64,000 nt of DNA, taken from Rhodobacteraceae bacterium M382 (GTDB lineage: Bacteria; Pseudomonadota; Alphaproteobacteria; Rhodobacterales; Rhodobacteraceae). Positions within the stretch are counted from its first letter, which is position 1. The number at the start of each line of letters is the position of its first letter. The stretch spans positions 372,001 to 436,000 of the forward strand of contig CP081098.1 in assembly GCA_025141015.1 (NCBI GenBank), read 5' to 3'. The notes beneath the pieces are model-generated. The model worked only from the letters and a program-made list of their open reading frames with translations, ran no database searches and was not told the DNA's origin. The translations under genes were made by a program, and so were the position numbers. Shown here in pieces: positions 56,520 through 64,000 of the stretch.

Positions 56520-57734
56520 TCAGGCGGCCTTGCGCCCGCCTGCGGGCCGGCGCGACCGACGACGGTTGTTTTGTTGTGGCTTTGGTGCGGCTTTGGTTTG
56601 CTCAACAGCCCAGGGACGGCCGCTGGCCACGGGAATATCCTTGCCCATGGTTTTCTGAATCGCCTTGAGTTCGCCCATTTCACCGGGTGCGCAGAATGCG
56701 ATCGCGGCCCCGTCGCGCCCGGCACGGGCCGTCCGGCCGATGCGGTGCACATAATTGTCAGGCACATTGGGAAGGTCAAAGTTGTAGACGTGGCGTACAT
56801 CCGGAATATCCAGGCCGCGGGCCGCCACATCGGTGGCGACCAGAACCCGGGTTTCGCCACATTTAAAACTGCGCAGGGCGCGTTCGCGTTGGCCTTGGGA
56901 TTTGTTGCCATGCACCGACCCGGCGGCAAAACCGGCCTTTTCCAGCGCTTTCATCAGGCGTTCGGCACCGTGTTTCGTGCGCGAAAACACCAGCGCCAGC
57001 TCATCGCGGTGCGCATCCAGCAACTCGATCAGCAGTTTGGTCTTTTCGGCCTGCGCGATAAAATGCACGGCCTGGGTCACCTTGTCGGCGGGTTTGCCCG
57101 GAGGTGCAGTTTCCACGCGCACCGGGTTGGTCAGATACGCAGCAGCGATTTCCGACATCTGTTTCGGCATGGTGGCCGAAAACAGCATGGTCTGGCGTTC
57201 TTTTGGCAGCAGTGGTGCGATTCGGCGCAGCGCATGGATGAATCCGAGATCCAGCATCTGATCGGCTTCGTCCAGGATCAGAAACTGTGTCTGGTCCAGG
57301 CGCACGGCCTTGCGGTCCAACAGGTCAATCAGGCGGCCGGGGGTCGCGACCAGCAGATCCACGCCCTTTTGCAGGCGGTTGATCTGGGGATTGATCGACA
57401 CGCCACCCACAACCAGGCTGACCCGGGTCGATGTGCCATCGGCATAAGATTTCAGGTTATCCACGATCTGGTTGGCCAGTTCGCGTGTGGGGGCCAGGAT
57501 CAGCGCCCGCACGGATTTCGGGGCCGGACGCCCCTCCATCCGCTGAACTGCGCTGAGCAACGGCAGACCAAAGGCCAGTGTTTTGCCTGTTCCGGTCTGG
57601 GCCAGACCCATCACGTCACGTCCGTTCATGGCGTGGGGGATGGCTTTCTTCTGAATGGGTGTGGGTTCGGTGATCCCGAGACCTTCGAGATTGGCGATCA
57701 GGCGGGGGGTGAGCCCCAGCATATTAAATTCCAA
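56520..57734 (-). CDS. rhlE: DEAD-box RNA helicase, RhlE-like
   Basis: This encodes 404 residues. The start is TTG at 57734 (AAGGA 8 bases upstream), giving the family-typical F..LGL N-terminus; an ATG four codons later is the alternative. Q motif PTPIQ, Walker A AQTGTGKT, PTREL, GG, TPGR, DEAD, SAT, and the C-terminal domain motifs VATDVAARGLD and HRIGRTARAG are all present. The tail is basic (NNRRRSRRPAGGRKAA), as in RhlE-type helicases that bind structured RNA. Likely roles are ribosome assembly or RNA decay, especially in the cold. A hairpin lies in its leader (57758-57775) and a strong terminator follows. Confidence 0.93.
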   Translation of the reverse strand: MEFNMLGLTPRLIANLEGLGITEPTPIQKKAIPHAMNGRDVMGLAQTGTGKTLAFGLPLLSAVQRMEGRPAPKSVRALILAPTRELANQIVDNLKSYADGTSTRVSLVVGGVSINPQINRLQKGVDLLVATPGRLIDLLDRKAVRLDQTQFLILDEADQMLDLGFIHALRRIAPLLPKERQTMLFSATMPKQMSEIAAAYLTNPVRVETAPPGKPADKVTQAVHFIAQAEKTKLLIELLDAHRDELALVFSRTKHGAERLMKALEKAGFAAGSVHGNKSQGQRERALRSFKCGETRVLVATDVAARGLDIPDVRHVYNFDLPNVPDNYVHRIGRTARAGRDGAAIAFCAPGEMGELKAIQKTMGKDIPVASGRPWAVEQTKAAPKPQQNNRRRSRRPAGGRKAA

Positions 57735-57757
57735 GAGCCGTGTCCTTTATCGGCGGG

Positions 57758-57775
57758 GCGGTTTGCACAAACCGC
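57758..57775 (-). promoter_or_regulatory. Hairpin in the helicase gene leader
   Basis: A 7-bp stem, GCGGTTT with AAACCGC around a 4-base loop, lies about 24-41 bases upstream of the TTG start. It may be a structured leader; the function is unknown. Confidence 0.4.
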
Positions 57776-58199
57776 ACAAATGACTAGCAGCGCCCCGGAA
57801 TGGAGCGCCATCGCGTTGGTGTTGCGCAAAGCTCTGTCGCAGGGCCGAATTGCCCATACCCCGTCTTCGCGCTGACCCCCGCGTGAATTGGGTATCAGTA
57901 TATATGGTAGGTTTATGCTGCGCTGCCCTGTCTGGGCTATGGTGCCAAATGGCGCGCGGTCCGCTCACGCTGCGGACAAGGCATTCAAGGGCATATGGCG
58001 GCTGGCGCAGCGTTTGTCAACCTTGGTGCGTTGAGGTTGATTTATATGTCCTGTGCCATGCAATCGATGCATAGCGGGCAGTCTCAGGGACGTGTTGTCA
58101 GCCGGTGTATGGAAACATATCTGACCCTTTGTTCAGAAACAGGAACGAAATCACACACCATCGGGGAATACGCCCCGACCGAAGACAAGGACACGTCTC
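57776..58199. other. Intergenic region between helicase and DUF1127 genes
   Basis: About 420 bases with divergent promoters expected for both neighbours. A locally AT-rich stretch (about 57890-57920) and another near 58030-58055 could hold promoters, but no clear -35/-10 pair is convincing. No gene is seen. Confidence 0.45.
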
Positions 58200-58415
58200 A
58201 TGGCTCATACTACTTATATGCCGAACACCGGTTTTGGCCTGATAGCTCGCATGCGCGACGCTGTTGGCACGTTTTTTGCCACTCGGGCCCAGACCGCCGA
58301 GTTCAACCGCACCTATTCAGAGCTGCAGGGGCTCAGTGATCGTGAATTGAATGACATCGGCATTCGTCGTTGCGATATTGCAGACCGCGTTCACAAGCAC
58401 ATCTACTGTAGCTGA
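58200..58415 (+). CDS. DUF1127 (YjiS-like) small protein
   Basis: This encodes 71 residues with AAGGA 8 bases upstream. The C-terminal DUF1127 motif LSDRELNDIGIRRCDIADRV is clear. The family is abundant in alphaproteobacteria; Arg-rich members are linked to RNA turnover and phosphate or carbon responses, but this one's role is unknown. It is a single gene with a long leader, ending at a dyad shared with the converging VWA gene. Confidence 0.85.
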   Translation: MAHTTYMPNTGFGLIARMRDAVGTFFATRAQTAEFNRTYSELQGLSDRELNDIGIRRCDIADRVHKHIYCS

Positions 58416-58422
58416 TCCGGTT

Positions 58423-58456
58423 GGAACGGGGTGGACACAAATCCCACCCCGGTTCC
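58423..58456. terminator. Possible bidirectional terminator between converging genes
   Basis: GGAACGGGGTGG (from 58423) pairs with CCACCCCGGTTCC (to 58456), with one bulged base and an 8-base loop. There is no good T run, so termination strength is uncertain. Confidence 0.5.
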
Positions 58457-58470
58457 TGAACGGTCAATAT

Positions 58471-59250
58471 CTAGGTGGGTGACAACCGCATTTTTGCCGA
58501 CAATCGCTCTGGCCCGATCTGACCAATCAACGGGCATCCCAATGTTTCTTGCAAGGCGTCGGTCAGTTCTTCGACTGTTTGGGTTGAAACGAACATACCT
58601 CCGGTCCGGTCGGCCAGACACTTGGCGACGGTGTCTCCGTCGGCAAAAGCTGATTGTTCCGGATTGTCCCAGCCAAAGAAATCCACGACAACCTTGAACC
58701 CGATGACATGTACGGTCAGATCCCGCCCGGTTCGTGCCAACGCGTCCGCCAGGGCGCAGGGGCGACCACCGCAGGTTTCATTGCCATCCGTCACCAACAC
58801 CACAATGCCCGGACGTCGTTCATAATCCAGTGTCTGGGCGGCGGCGTGAACGGACGCTGCCAGGGGGGTCATCCCGCTGGGGTTCAGTCTCTCGATTTCG
58901 TCTATGATCGGTTCGGCAGCCTGATCAACGGGACCAAAGCGCAGATCAATGTTGCTACAGGCATCTTTCGGACCCGGGCCATAGATCAACAGACCCACTC
59001 TGCGATAAGGCGCGATCCGGGGCATAGCCTGACGAATGGCGCTGCGTGCGTCCACGATCCGGGTGGCTTCCTGGATGTCGAATCCGATCTCCTGCATTGA
59101 CGCAGACCCATCAAACACCAGCATGGCGTCGCGGGCGCAATCAGCAAGGGATTGCGCGGGATGGGCCAGCGCCCCACACATCAAAAGCGCGGCGGGAAGG
59201 TGAGAGACAGCCATCTGATAAAGATAGGGCGTGGATTTCAATTTCAACAC
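58471..59250 (-). CDS. Secreted VWA-domain protein
   Basis: This encodes up to 259 residues. The start is uncertain: GTG 59250 and in-frame TTGs follow an excellent AAAGGAGG site; the first ATG is at 59214. A signal peptide is visible (AVSHLPAALLMCGALAHPAQSLA). The von Willebrand A domain has a MIDAS motif (DGSAS), TPLAAS and a TDGNETCGG segment. Paired cysteines suggest disulfides in the periplasm. Proteins of this kind bind partners through a divalent metal; the partner is unknown. The gene faces away from rplO and occupies the place where rpmD normally precedes it. Confidence 0.82.
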   Translation of the reverse strand: MLKLKSTPYLYQMAVSHLPAALLMCGALAHPAQSLADCARDAMLVFDGSASMQEIGFDIQEATRIVDARSAIRQAMPRIAPYRRVGLLIYGPGPKDACSNIDLRFGPVDQAAEPIIDEIERLNPSGMTPLAASVHAAAQTLDYERRPGIVVLVTDGNETCGGRPCALADALARTGRDLTVHVIGFKVVVDFFGWDNPEQSAFADGDTVAKCLADRTGGMFVSTQTVEELTDALQETLGCPLIGQIGPERLSAKMRLSPT

Positions 59251-59479
59251 GCCTCCTTTGGTGCGGGTCTCGGCGCGCCCATGAGCTTTGCCAGGGCCAT
59301 GGGTGTCTTACAAAACGCTTGGGCGTGCCAGTTTGAACCGGATGCAGGAAAGCTTGCATCAGCGGGACTGTGGGTCTATACGCCCACGGTGGCCTGTTGG
59401 GTCACGAGAATCAACATCAAGAAAAGCCGTGGTTGACCCGTTAACGCTTCGGGGGTCACATCCGGCAAGGAGAAGCGAT

Positions 59480-59953
59480 ATGAAACTGAACGAACTGCGC
59501 GACAATCCTGGCGCAACCAAAAAACGCATGCGCGTTGGCCGTGGCCCTGGGTCCGGCAAAGGTAAAATGGGTGGCCGTGGTATCAAAGGTCAAAAATCCC
59601 GTTCGGGTGTGGCAATCAATGGTTACGAAGGTGGCCAAATGCCTCTGTACCAGCGCCTGCCAAAGCGTGGCTTTAACAAGCCGAACCGCAAAGAATTCGC
59701 CGTTATCAACCTGGGCCTGATCCAGAAATTCGTTGATGCTGGCAAACTGGACGGCGCGGCCGCGATCACCGAAGATGCGCTGATCGCATCCGGTCTGGTC
59801 CGCCGCAAACTGGACGGCATCCGCGTTCTGGCCAAAGGTGAAGTCACCGCCGCCCTGAACGTCGAAGTAACAGGTGCTTCGAAAGCTGCCGTAGAGGCAG
59901 TTGAGAAGGCAGGCGGCTCGCTGAAGGTCACTTCTGCGTCTGCGGCAGAGTAA
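59480..59953 (+). CDS. rplO: 50S ribosomal protein L15
   Basis: This encodes 157 residues, with AAGGAG 7 bases before the ATG. The typical L15 N-terminus ([22 protein letters not shown] region, then [10 protein letters not shown]-like and [15 protein letters not shown]) is clear. It is a late-assembly large-subunit protein. It is followed by two hairpins and secY, as in the spc operon. The usual upstream partner rpmD is absent from the 230 bases before it. Confidence 0.97.
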   Translation: MKLNELRDNPGATKKRMRVGRGPGSGKGKMGGRGIKGQKSRSGVAINGYEGGQMPLYQRLPKRGFNKPNRKEFAVINLGLIQKFVDAGKLDGAAAITEDALIASGLVRRKLDGIRVLAKGEVTAALNVEVTGASKAAVEAVEKAGGSLKVTSASAAE

Positions 59954-59959
59954 CGGCTT

Positions 59960-60042
59960 GTGAGCGGCACCTTTGCCGCTTACATAGGTCCCGAGTTTTC
60001 CATCAACGCCGCCCGAGCCGGAAAACGGTTCCGGGCGGCGTT
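59960..60042 (+). promoter_or_regulatory. Two strong hairpins between rplO and secY
   Basis: Hairpin 1 has a 10-bp stem (59960-59969 with 59974-59983, one wobble). Hairpin 2 has a perfect 10-bp stem (60005-60014 with 60033-60042) with further inner pairing, followed by only three T. They could attenuate or process the transcript; full termination seems unlikely since secY is essential and has no obvious own promoter. Confidence 0.55.
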
Positions 60043-60063
60043 TGCATCTAGAGAGACCGATTA

Positions 60064-61431
60064 ATGGTATCAGCAGCAGAACAAATGGCGGCCAACACAA
60101 GCTGGGCCGCACTGGGCAAAGCCACCGATCTGCGCAACCGAATCCTGTTCACGCTGGCCTTGTTGATCGTTTACCGGCTGGGGACTTTCATCCCGGTGCC
60201 TGGTATCGACGGCAACGCACTGCGCGAATTCATGGAATCGGCGGGGCAGGGCATTGGCGGCATGGTGTCGATGTTCACCGGCGGCGCATTGGGGCGTATG
60301 GGTATCTTTGCCCTGGGCATCATGCCGTATATTTCAGCATCGATTATCGTGCAGCTGCTGACAGCCATGGTTCCTCAACTTGAACAGTTGAAGAAAGAAG
60401 GCGAGCAGGGCCGTAAAAAGATCAACCAGTACACTCGCTTCGGGACTGTCGCGCTGGCAACGGCGCAGGCATACGGGCTGGCCGTCTCACTGGAATCGGG
60501 TGATCTGGCGACGGATCCCGGTATGTATTTCCGCATGGCCTGTATGGTGACACTGGTCGGTGGCACCATGTTCCTGATGTGGTTGGGTGAACAGATCACC
60601 GCGCGCGGTATCGGCAATGGCATCTCGTTGATCATCTTTGTCGGCATCATTGCCGAAGTTCCGGCCGCACTGGCGCAGTTCTTTGCTTCGGGTCGGTCTG
60701 GCGCGCTGAGCCCGGCGATCATCATCGCTGTGATTGTGATGGTGATTGCGACGATCATGTTCGTGGTTTTCATGGAACGTGCGCTGCGCAAGATCCACAT
60801 CCAATATCCACGCCGTCAGGTGGGGATGAAGGTCTATGACGGCGGCTCTAGCCACCTGCCGGTCAAAGTGAACCCAGCAGGCGTTATTCCAGCCATTTTT
60901 GCCAGCTCTCTGCTGTTGTTGCCGGTCACGATTTCGACCTTTTCGTCCGGTGCGGCTACTGGGCCTGTGATGTCCTGGCTGCTGGCCAACTTTGGCCCCG
61001 GTCAACCGCTGTACTTGCTGTTCTTTGTTTCGATGATCGTGTTCTTTGCGTATTTCTATACGTTCAACGTATCGTTCAAACCCGATGAAGTTGCCAACAA
61101 TCTGAAGAACCAGAATGGGTTTGTCCCTGGCATTCGTCCTGGCAAGAAGACAGCTGAATATCTGGAATACGTCGTGAATCGTATTCTTGTGTTGGGTGCT
61201 GCTTATCTGGCAGCCGTCTGCCTGCTGCCGGAAATTCTGCGCGGTCAATTCGCCATCCCGTTCTATTTCGGTGGTACGTCGGTGCTGATTGTCGTGTCGG
61301 TGACCATGGACACCATCCAGCAAGTTCAAAGCCACCTGTTGGCGCATCAGTATGAGGGGCTCATCGAGAAATCCCAATTGCGCGGCAAAGGTGGCAAGAA
61401 ACGTGGCAGAAGGAGCCCGGCGCGCAAATGA
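60064..61431 (+). CDS. secY: Protein translocase subunit SecY
   Basis: This encodes 455 residues with ten membrane segments. Family landmarks: [17 protein letters not shown] near the first helix, [26 protein letters not shown] and the cytoplasmic loop with FARRQVG-like [11 protein letters not shown]. It forms the SecYEG channel for Sec export. Its stop overlaps the adk start by 4 bases (ATGA). Confidence 0.97.
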   Translation: MVSAAEQMAANTSWAALGKATDLRNRILFTLALLIVYRLGTFIPVPGIDGNALREFMESAGQGIGGMVSMFTGGALGRMGIFALGIMPYISASIIVQLLTAMVPQLEQLKKEGEQGRKKINQYTRFGTVALATAQAYGLAVSLESGDLATDPGMYFRMACMVTLVGGTMFLMWLGEQITARGIGNGISLIIFVGIIAEVPAALAQFFASGRSGALSPAIIIAVIVMVIATIMFVVFMERALRKIHIQYPRRQVGMKVYDGGSSHLPVKVNPAGVIPAIFASSLLLLPVTISTFSSGAATGPVMSWLLANFGPGQPLYLLFFVSMIVFFAYFYTFNVSFKPDEVANNLKNQNGFVPGIRPGKKTAEYLEYVVNRILVLGAAYLAAVCLLPEILRGQFAIPFYFGGTSVLIVVSVTMDTIQQVQSHLLAHQYEGLIEKSQLRGKGGKKRGRRSPARK

Positions 61432-62069
61432 ACATAATTCTGTTGGGCCCGCCGGGAGCGGGCAAGGGAACGCAAGCTCGTCATTTGGTTGAAACCCGGG
61501 GCATGATCCAATTGTCTACCGGGGACATGCTGCGCGAAGCCAAGACCTCGGGCACCGAGATGGGCAAGAAAGTGTCCGCGATCATGGACGCGGGCAAGCT
61601 GGTCACAGACGAGATCGTGATTGGCCTGATCGAAGAAAAGCTGACCACCGAAGCCGGTGCTGGGTTTATCTTTGACGGCTTTCCGCGCACATTGGCCCAG
61701 GCCGACGCACTGGCCGCGCTGCTGGCCAAGCTGGGTCAATCGCTGCACACCGTGATCGAAATGCGGGTGGATGACGACGCGCTCGTCAATCGCATCACCG
61801 GCCGGTTCACATGCGGCAATTGCGGCGAAGTCTACCACGACGAAACCAAGCCGACCAAAGTCGATAGCGTTTGTGACGCGTGTGGCGGGACCGATATGGT
61901 GCGCCGCGCCGATGACAACGAAGACAGCCTGCGCACCCGCCTGATGGAATACTACAAAAAGACCTCTCCGCTGATCGGCTACTACTATGCCAAAGGCGAC
62001 TTGCGCCCGGTCAATGGGTTGGCCGACATCAAGGAAGTGACCGCCTCGATCGAGGCTATCCTAGGGTAA
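61428..62069 (+). CDS. adk: Adenylate kinase
   Basis: This encodes 213 residues. The P-loop GPPGAGKGT lies at residues 7-15 and the AMP-binding region is [18 protein letters not shown] is present. The LID contains four cysteines (CGNCGEVYH and CDACGG), so it is the zinc-lid type. It interconverts ATP plus AMP with two ADP. It is translationally coupled to secY by a 4-base overlap. Confidence 0.97.
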   Translation: MNIILLGPPGAGKGTQARHLVETRGMIQLSTGDMLREAKTSGTEMGKKVSAIMDAGKLVTDEIVIGLIEEKLTTEAGAGFIFDGFPRTLAQADALAALLAKLGQSLHTVIEMRVDDDALVNRITGRFTCGNCGEVYHDETKPTKVDSVCDACGGTDMVRRADDNEDSLRTRLMEYYKKTSPLIGYYYAKGDLRPVNGLADIKEVTASIEAILG

Positions 62070-62117
62070 TATCCGAATTGGGGTTGACGATTTTCTGAAA
62101 AGTCAATACCCACCCGC

Positions 62118-62246
62118 ATTCCCTACGGGAATTGATTCCTGTTGGGCAGATTCGTCTGCCTGCAAGACCACCTCGAACAGATGCTGGATCCGCTGGCCAC
62201 ACTGCCAAGATCGAGTGTTGTGAAAAAAGGTTCCGGCGCTACGGAA
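62118..62246 (+). promoter_or_regulatory. Structured leader upstream of rpsM
   Basis: Three hairpins lie in the 200-base gap after adk: ATTCCC/GGGAAT (62118-62132); GGCAGA-TTCG-TCTGCC with a UUCG tetraloop (62145-62160); and TTCCG/CGGAA (62231-62246) ending just before the ribosome-binding site. TTGACG at 62084 may be part of a promoter, but no well-spaced -10 is seen. Feedback control by a ribosomal protein is an inference. Confidence 0.5.
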
Positions 62247-62271
62247 TCGCAACAAAAAAGGAAAGTGACAC

Positions 62272-62640
62272 GTGGCACGTATTGCCGGCGTAAACATCCC
62301 GACTGCTAAGCGGGTCCCTATCGCCCTCACCTATATCACCGGAATCGGTAACACTTCGGCTTCAGCGATCTGCGAAGCTGTCGGCATCGACGCGACCCGT
62401 CGCGTCAACGAGCTGAGCGACGCCGAAGTTTTGGCCATCCGCGAGCACATCGACGCCAACTATAACGTCGAAGGCGACCTGCGTCGTGAAGTTCAGATGA
62501 ACATCAAACGCTTGATGGATCTGGGCTGCTACCGTGGCCTGCGTCATCGTCGTAACCTGCCCGTTCGCGGTCAGCGTACCCACACCAATGCTCGTACTCG
62601 CAAAGGCCCCGCAAAGGCCATTGCTGGTAAGAAGAAATAA
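62272..62640 (+). CDS. rpsM: 30S ribosomal protein S13
   Basis: This encodes 122 residues starting at GTG 62272, with AAGGAAAG upstream. The typical start is [22 protein letters not shown] and the conserved C-terminal region is [24 protein letters not shown]. It contacts the 16S rRNA head and the P-site tRNA. It begins the alpha operon, 15 bases before rpsK. Confidence 0.97.
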   Translation: MARIAGVNIPTAKRVPIALTYITGIGNTSASAICEAVGIDATRRVNELSDAEVLAIREHIDANYNVEGDLRREVQMNIKRLMDLGCYRGLRHRRNLPVRGQRTHTNARTRKGPAKAIAGKKK

Positions 62641-62655
62641 GGGAGGGTTTGATCA

Positions 62656-63045
62656 ATGGCACGCGAAAAGACTCGTACCAAGAAAAAAGAGCGTAAGAAC
62701 ATTGCATCGGGCGTTGCCCATGTGAACTCGACGTTCAACAACACCAAGATCCTGATCTCGGACGTACAGGGCAACGCGATCTCGTGGTCGTCGGCCGGTA
62801 CCATGGGCTTCAAAGGCTCGCGGAAATCGACCCCCTATGCTGCTCAGATGGCTGCAGAAGATGCAGGCAAAAAAGCACAGGAACACGGTGTGAAGACTCT
62901 GGAAGTCGAAGTCCAGGGCCCCGGCTCGGGTCGTGAATCGGCTTTGCGCGCACTGGCTGCTGCCGGCTTCAACATCACGTCGATCCGTGACGTGACGCCG
63001 ATTGCACACAACGGCTGCCGCCCACCAAAGCGCCGCCGCGTCTAA
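62656..63045 (+). CDS. rpsK: 30S ribosomal protein S11
   Basis: This encodes 129 residues with GGGAGGG upstream. Family motifs are [28 protein letters not shown]-like segments and the C-terminal [19 protein letters not shown]. It forms part of the small-subunit platform. It lies in the alpha operon between rpsM and rpoA. Confidence 0.97.
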   Translation: MAREKTRTKKKERKNIASGVAHVNSTFNNTKILISDVQGNAISWSSAGTMGFKGSRKSTPYAAQMAAEDAGKKAQEHGVKTLEVEVQGPGSGRESALRALAAAGFNITSIRDVTPIAHNGCRPPKRRRV

Positions 63046-63060
63046 TAGACCAAAAATTGC

Positions 63061-63093
63061 ACTGGGGCCTCGTGTTTTCACATGGGCCCCAGT
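63061..63093 (+). promoter_or_regulatory. Terminator-like hairpin between rpsK and rpoA
   Basis: A 9-bp GC-rich stem (ACTGGGGCC 63061-63069 with GGCCCCAGT 63085-63093) contains an inner GTG/CAC pairing. A few T follow seven bases later. It may lower or process read-through into rpoA. Confidence 0.5.
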
Positions 63094-63163
63094 CCGTCAT
63101 TTTAAACCTCGGGCGTCTGTACCTTTTGGGACCATGGGGCACAGACAGGAATGGAGGGACCGC

Positions 63164-64000
63164 ATGATCCACAAGAATTGGGCAGAACTTATCAAGCCGA
63201 CCCAGTTGGAGGTGAAGCCGGGCAATGACCCAGCGCGCCAGGCAACTGTTGTGGCCGAACCGCTCGAGCGCGGCTTTGGTCTGACACTGGGCAACGCCCT
63301 GCGTCGCATCCTGATGAGCTCGCTGCAAGGCGCCGCCATCACCAGCGTTCAGATTGATAACGTCCTGCACGAGTTCTCGAGCGTGGCCGGTGTGCGTGAA
63401 GACGTCACCGACATCATCCTGAACCTCAAGCAAGTGTCGCTGCGCATGGAAGTCGAAGGCCCCAAGCGCCTGTCGATCAATGCCAAAGGCCCGGCTGTCG
63501 TGACCGCAGGTGACATCAGCGAAAGCGCTGGTATCGAGGTTCTGAACCGCGAACACGTCATCTGTCACCTCGACGATGGTGCTGATCTGTTCATGGAACT
63601 GACCGTGAACACCGGCAAAGGTTATGTCTCGGCCGACAAGAACAAGCCCGAAGATGCGCCCATCGGTCTGATCCCGATCGACGCGATCTATTCGCCGGTC
63701 AAACGCGTCAGCTATGATGTGCAGCCGACCCGCGAAGGTCAGGTTCTGGACTATGACAAACTGACCATGAAAGTGGACACTGACGGGTCGATCACGCCGG
63801 ATGATGCCGTGGCTTATGCCGCTCGCATTCTGCAGGATCAGCTGTCGATCTTCGTCAACTTCGAAGAGCCCGAGTCGGCCAGCCGTCAGGACGAAGACGA
63901 CGGTCTGGAGTTCAACCCGCTGCTGCTGAAGAAAGTGGACGAGTTGGAACTGTCGGTGCGTTCGGCGAACTGTCTGAAGAACGACAATATCGTTTATATC
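63164..64000 (+). CDS. rpoA: RNA polymerase alpha subunit (3' partial)
   Basis: 279 codons are present and the frame is open at the window end. The ATG at 63164 has GGAGGG upstream. The N-terminal dimerisation domain is complete ([36 protein letters not shown]). The linker [29 protein letters not shown] shows the start of the C-terminal domain that binds UP elements and activators. rplQ is expected next, outside the window. Confidence 0.97.
   Translation, partial: MIHKNWAELIKPTQLEVKPGNDPARQATVVAEPLERGFGLTLGNALRRILMSSLQGAAITSVQIDNVLHEFSSVAGVREDVTDIILNLKQVSLRMEVEGPKRLSINAKGPAVVTAGDISESAGIEVLNREHVICHLDDGADLFMELTVNTGKGYVSADKNKPEDAPIGLIPIDAIYSPVKRVSYDVQPTREGQVLDYDKLTMKVDTDGSITPDDAVAYAARILQDQLSIFVNFEEPESASRQDEDDGLEFNPLLLKKVDELELSVRSANCLKNDNIVYI

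Noticed and set aside
57747-57968. Minus-strand frame of 73 codons upstream of the helicase
   Set aside because: Low-quality composition, no family, and it occupies the helicase leader.
62084-62109. Promoter for rpsM (TTGACG with CAATAC)
   Set aside because: The spacing is only 13-14 bases; too short to call a promoter.

Overview
The window looks like a chromosomal segment of a marine Rhodobacteraceae (Roseobacter-group) alphaproteobacterium. The supporting signs are high-GC codon use, a sitABCD manganese-type transporter behind Fur/Mur-like boxes, a DUF1127 gene, a DUF3775 gene, a two-domain ALDH16-type aldehyde dehydrogenase next to deoC, saccharopine-pathway genes, and the rplO-secY-adk-rpsM-rpsK-rpoA ribosomal block at the right edge. 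The genus cannot be fixed from sequence reading alone.

Left part (1-37.5 kb): a locus of three very large, acidic, repeat-built, probably exported proteins. The first runs in from the left edge: more than 16 almost identical 104-residue cadherin-like repeats, then an Ig-like domain, RTX nonapeptides and a type I secretion-like C-terminus. The second (1,384 aa) has a nidogen-like N-terminus, RTX repeats, three Ig-like domains and the same C-terminal module as the first. A LuxR-type regulator gene follows. The third is a 7,797-residue protein with 37 copies of a 114-residue VCBS-type repeat in three blocks, a triplicated 211-residue Ig-like pair, and five copies of an unrecognised FDID-motif domain at its C-terminus. 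It has no recognisable RTX tail. The genes are separated by long intergenic stretches (0.5-1.1 kb), one of which carries what looks like a decayed IS5-type transposase. No type I secretion ATPase or membrane-fusion gene is present in the window.

Middle part (37.8-59.3 kb): ordinary metabolic and housekeeping genes. On the minus strand lie deoC and an ALDH16-type dehydrogenase (deoxyribose breakdown). Divergent from them is sitABCD. Next come mutL, rmuC and a class III nucleotide cyclase, then DUF3775. A minus-strand cluster follows: histidine phosphatase, glutathione transferase, saccharopine dehydrogenase (lysine-forming), SemiSWEET and saccharopine dehydrogenase (glutamate-forming). After these come an M20 carbamoylase-type hydrolase, a WGR protein, a MAPEG protein, an RhlE-like helicase, a DUF1127 protein and a secreted VWA protein.

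Right part (59.4-64 kb): the distal spc/alpha ribosomal operons, rplO-secY-adk and rpsM-rpsK-rpoA. The last gene is cut by the window end. Several strong hairpins lie between these genes. The VWA gene sits, in the opposite direction, where rpmD would normally precede rplO.

The most notable material is the giant adhesin locus: synonymous-only variation in one repeat array, shared repeat haplotypes between separated blocks of the other, a 2,052-bp higher-order duplication, and an undescribed five-fold C-terminal domain. Secondary points are a SitC permease with a DtxR-like C-terminal extension, tandem metal-regulator boxes, and a SemiSWEET gene inside a saccharopine operon.
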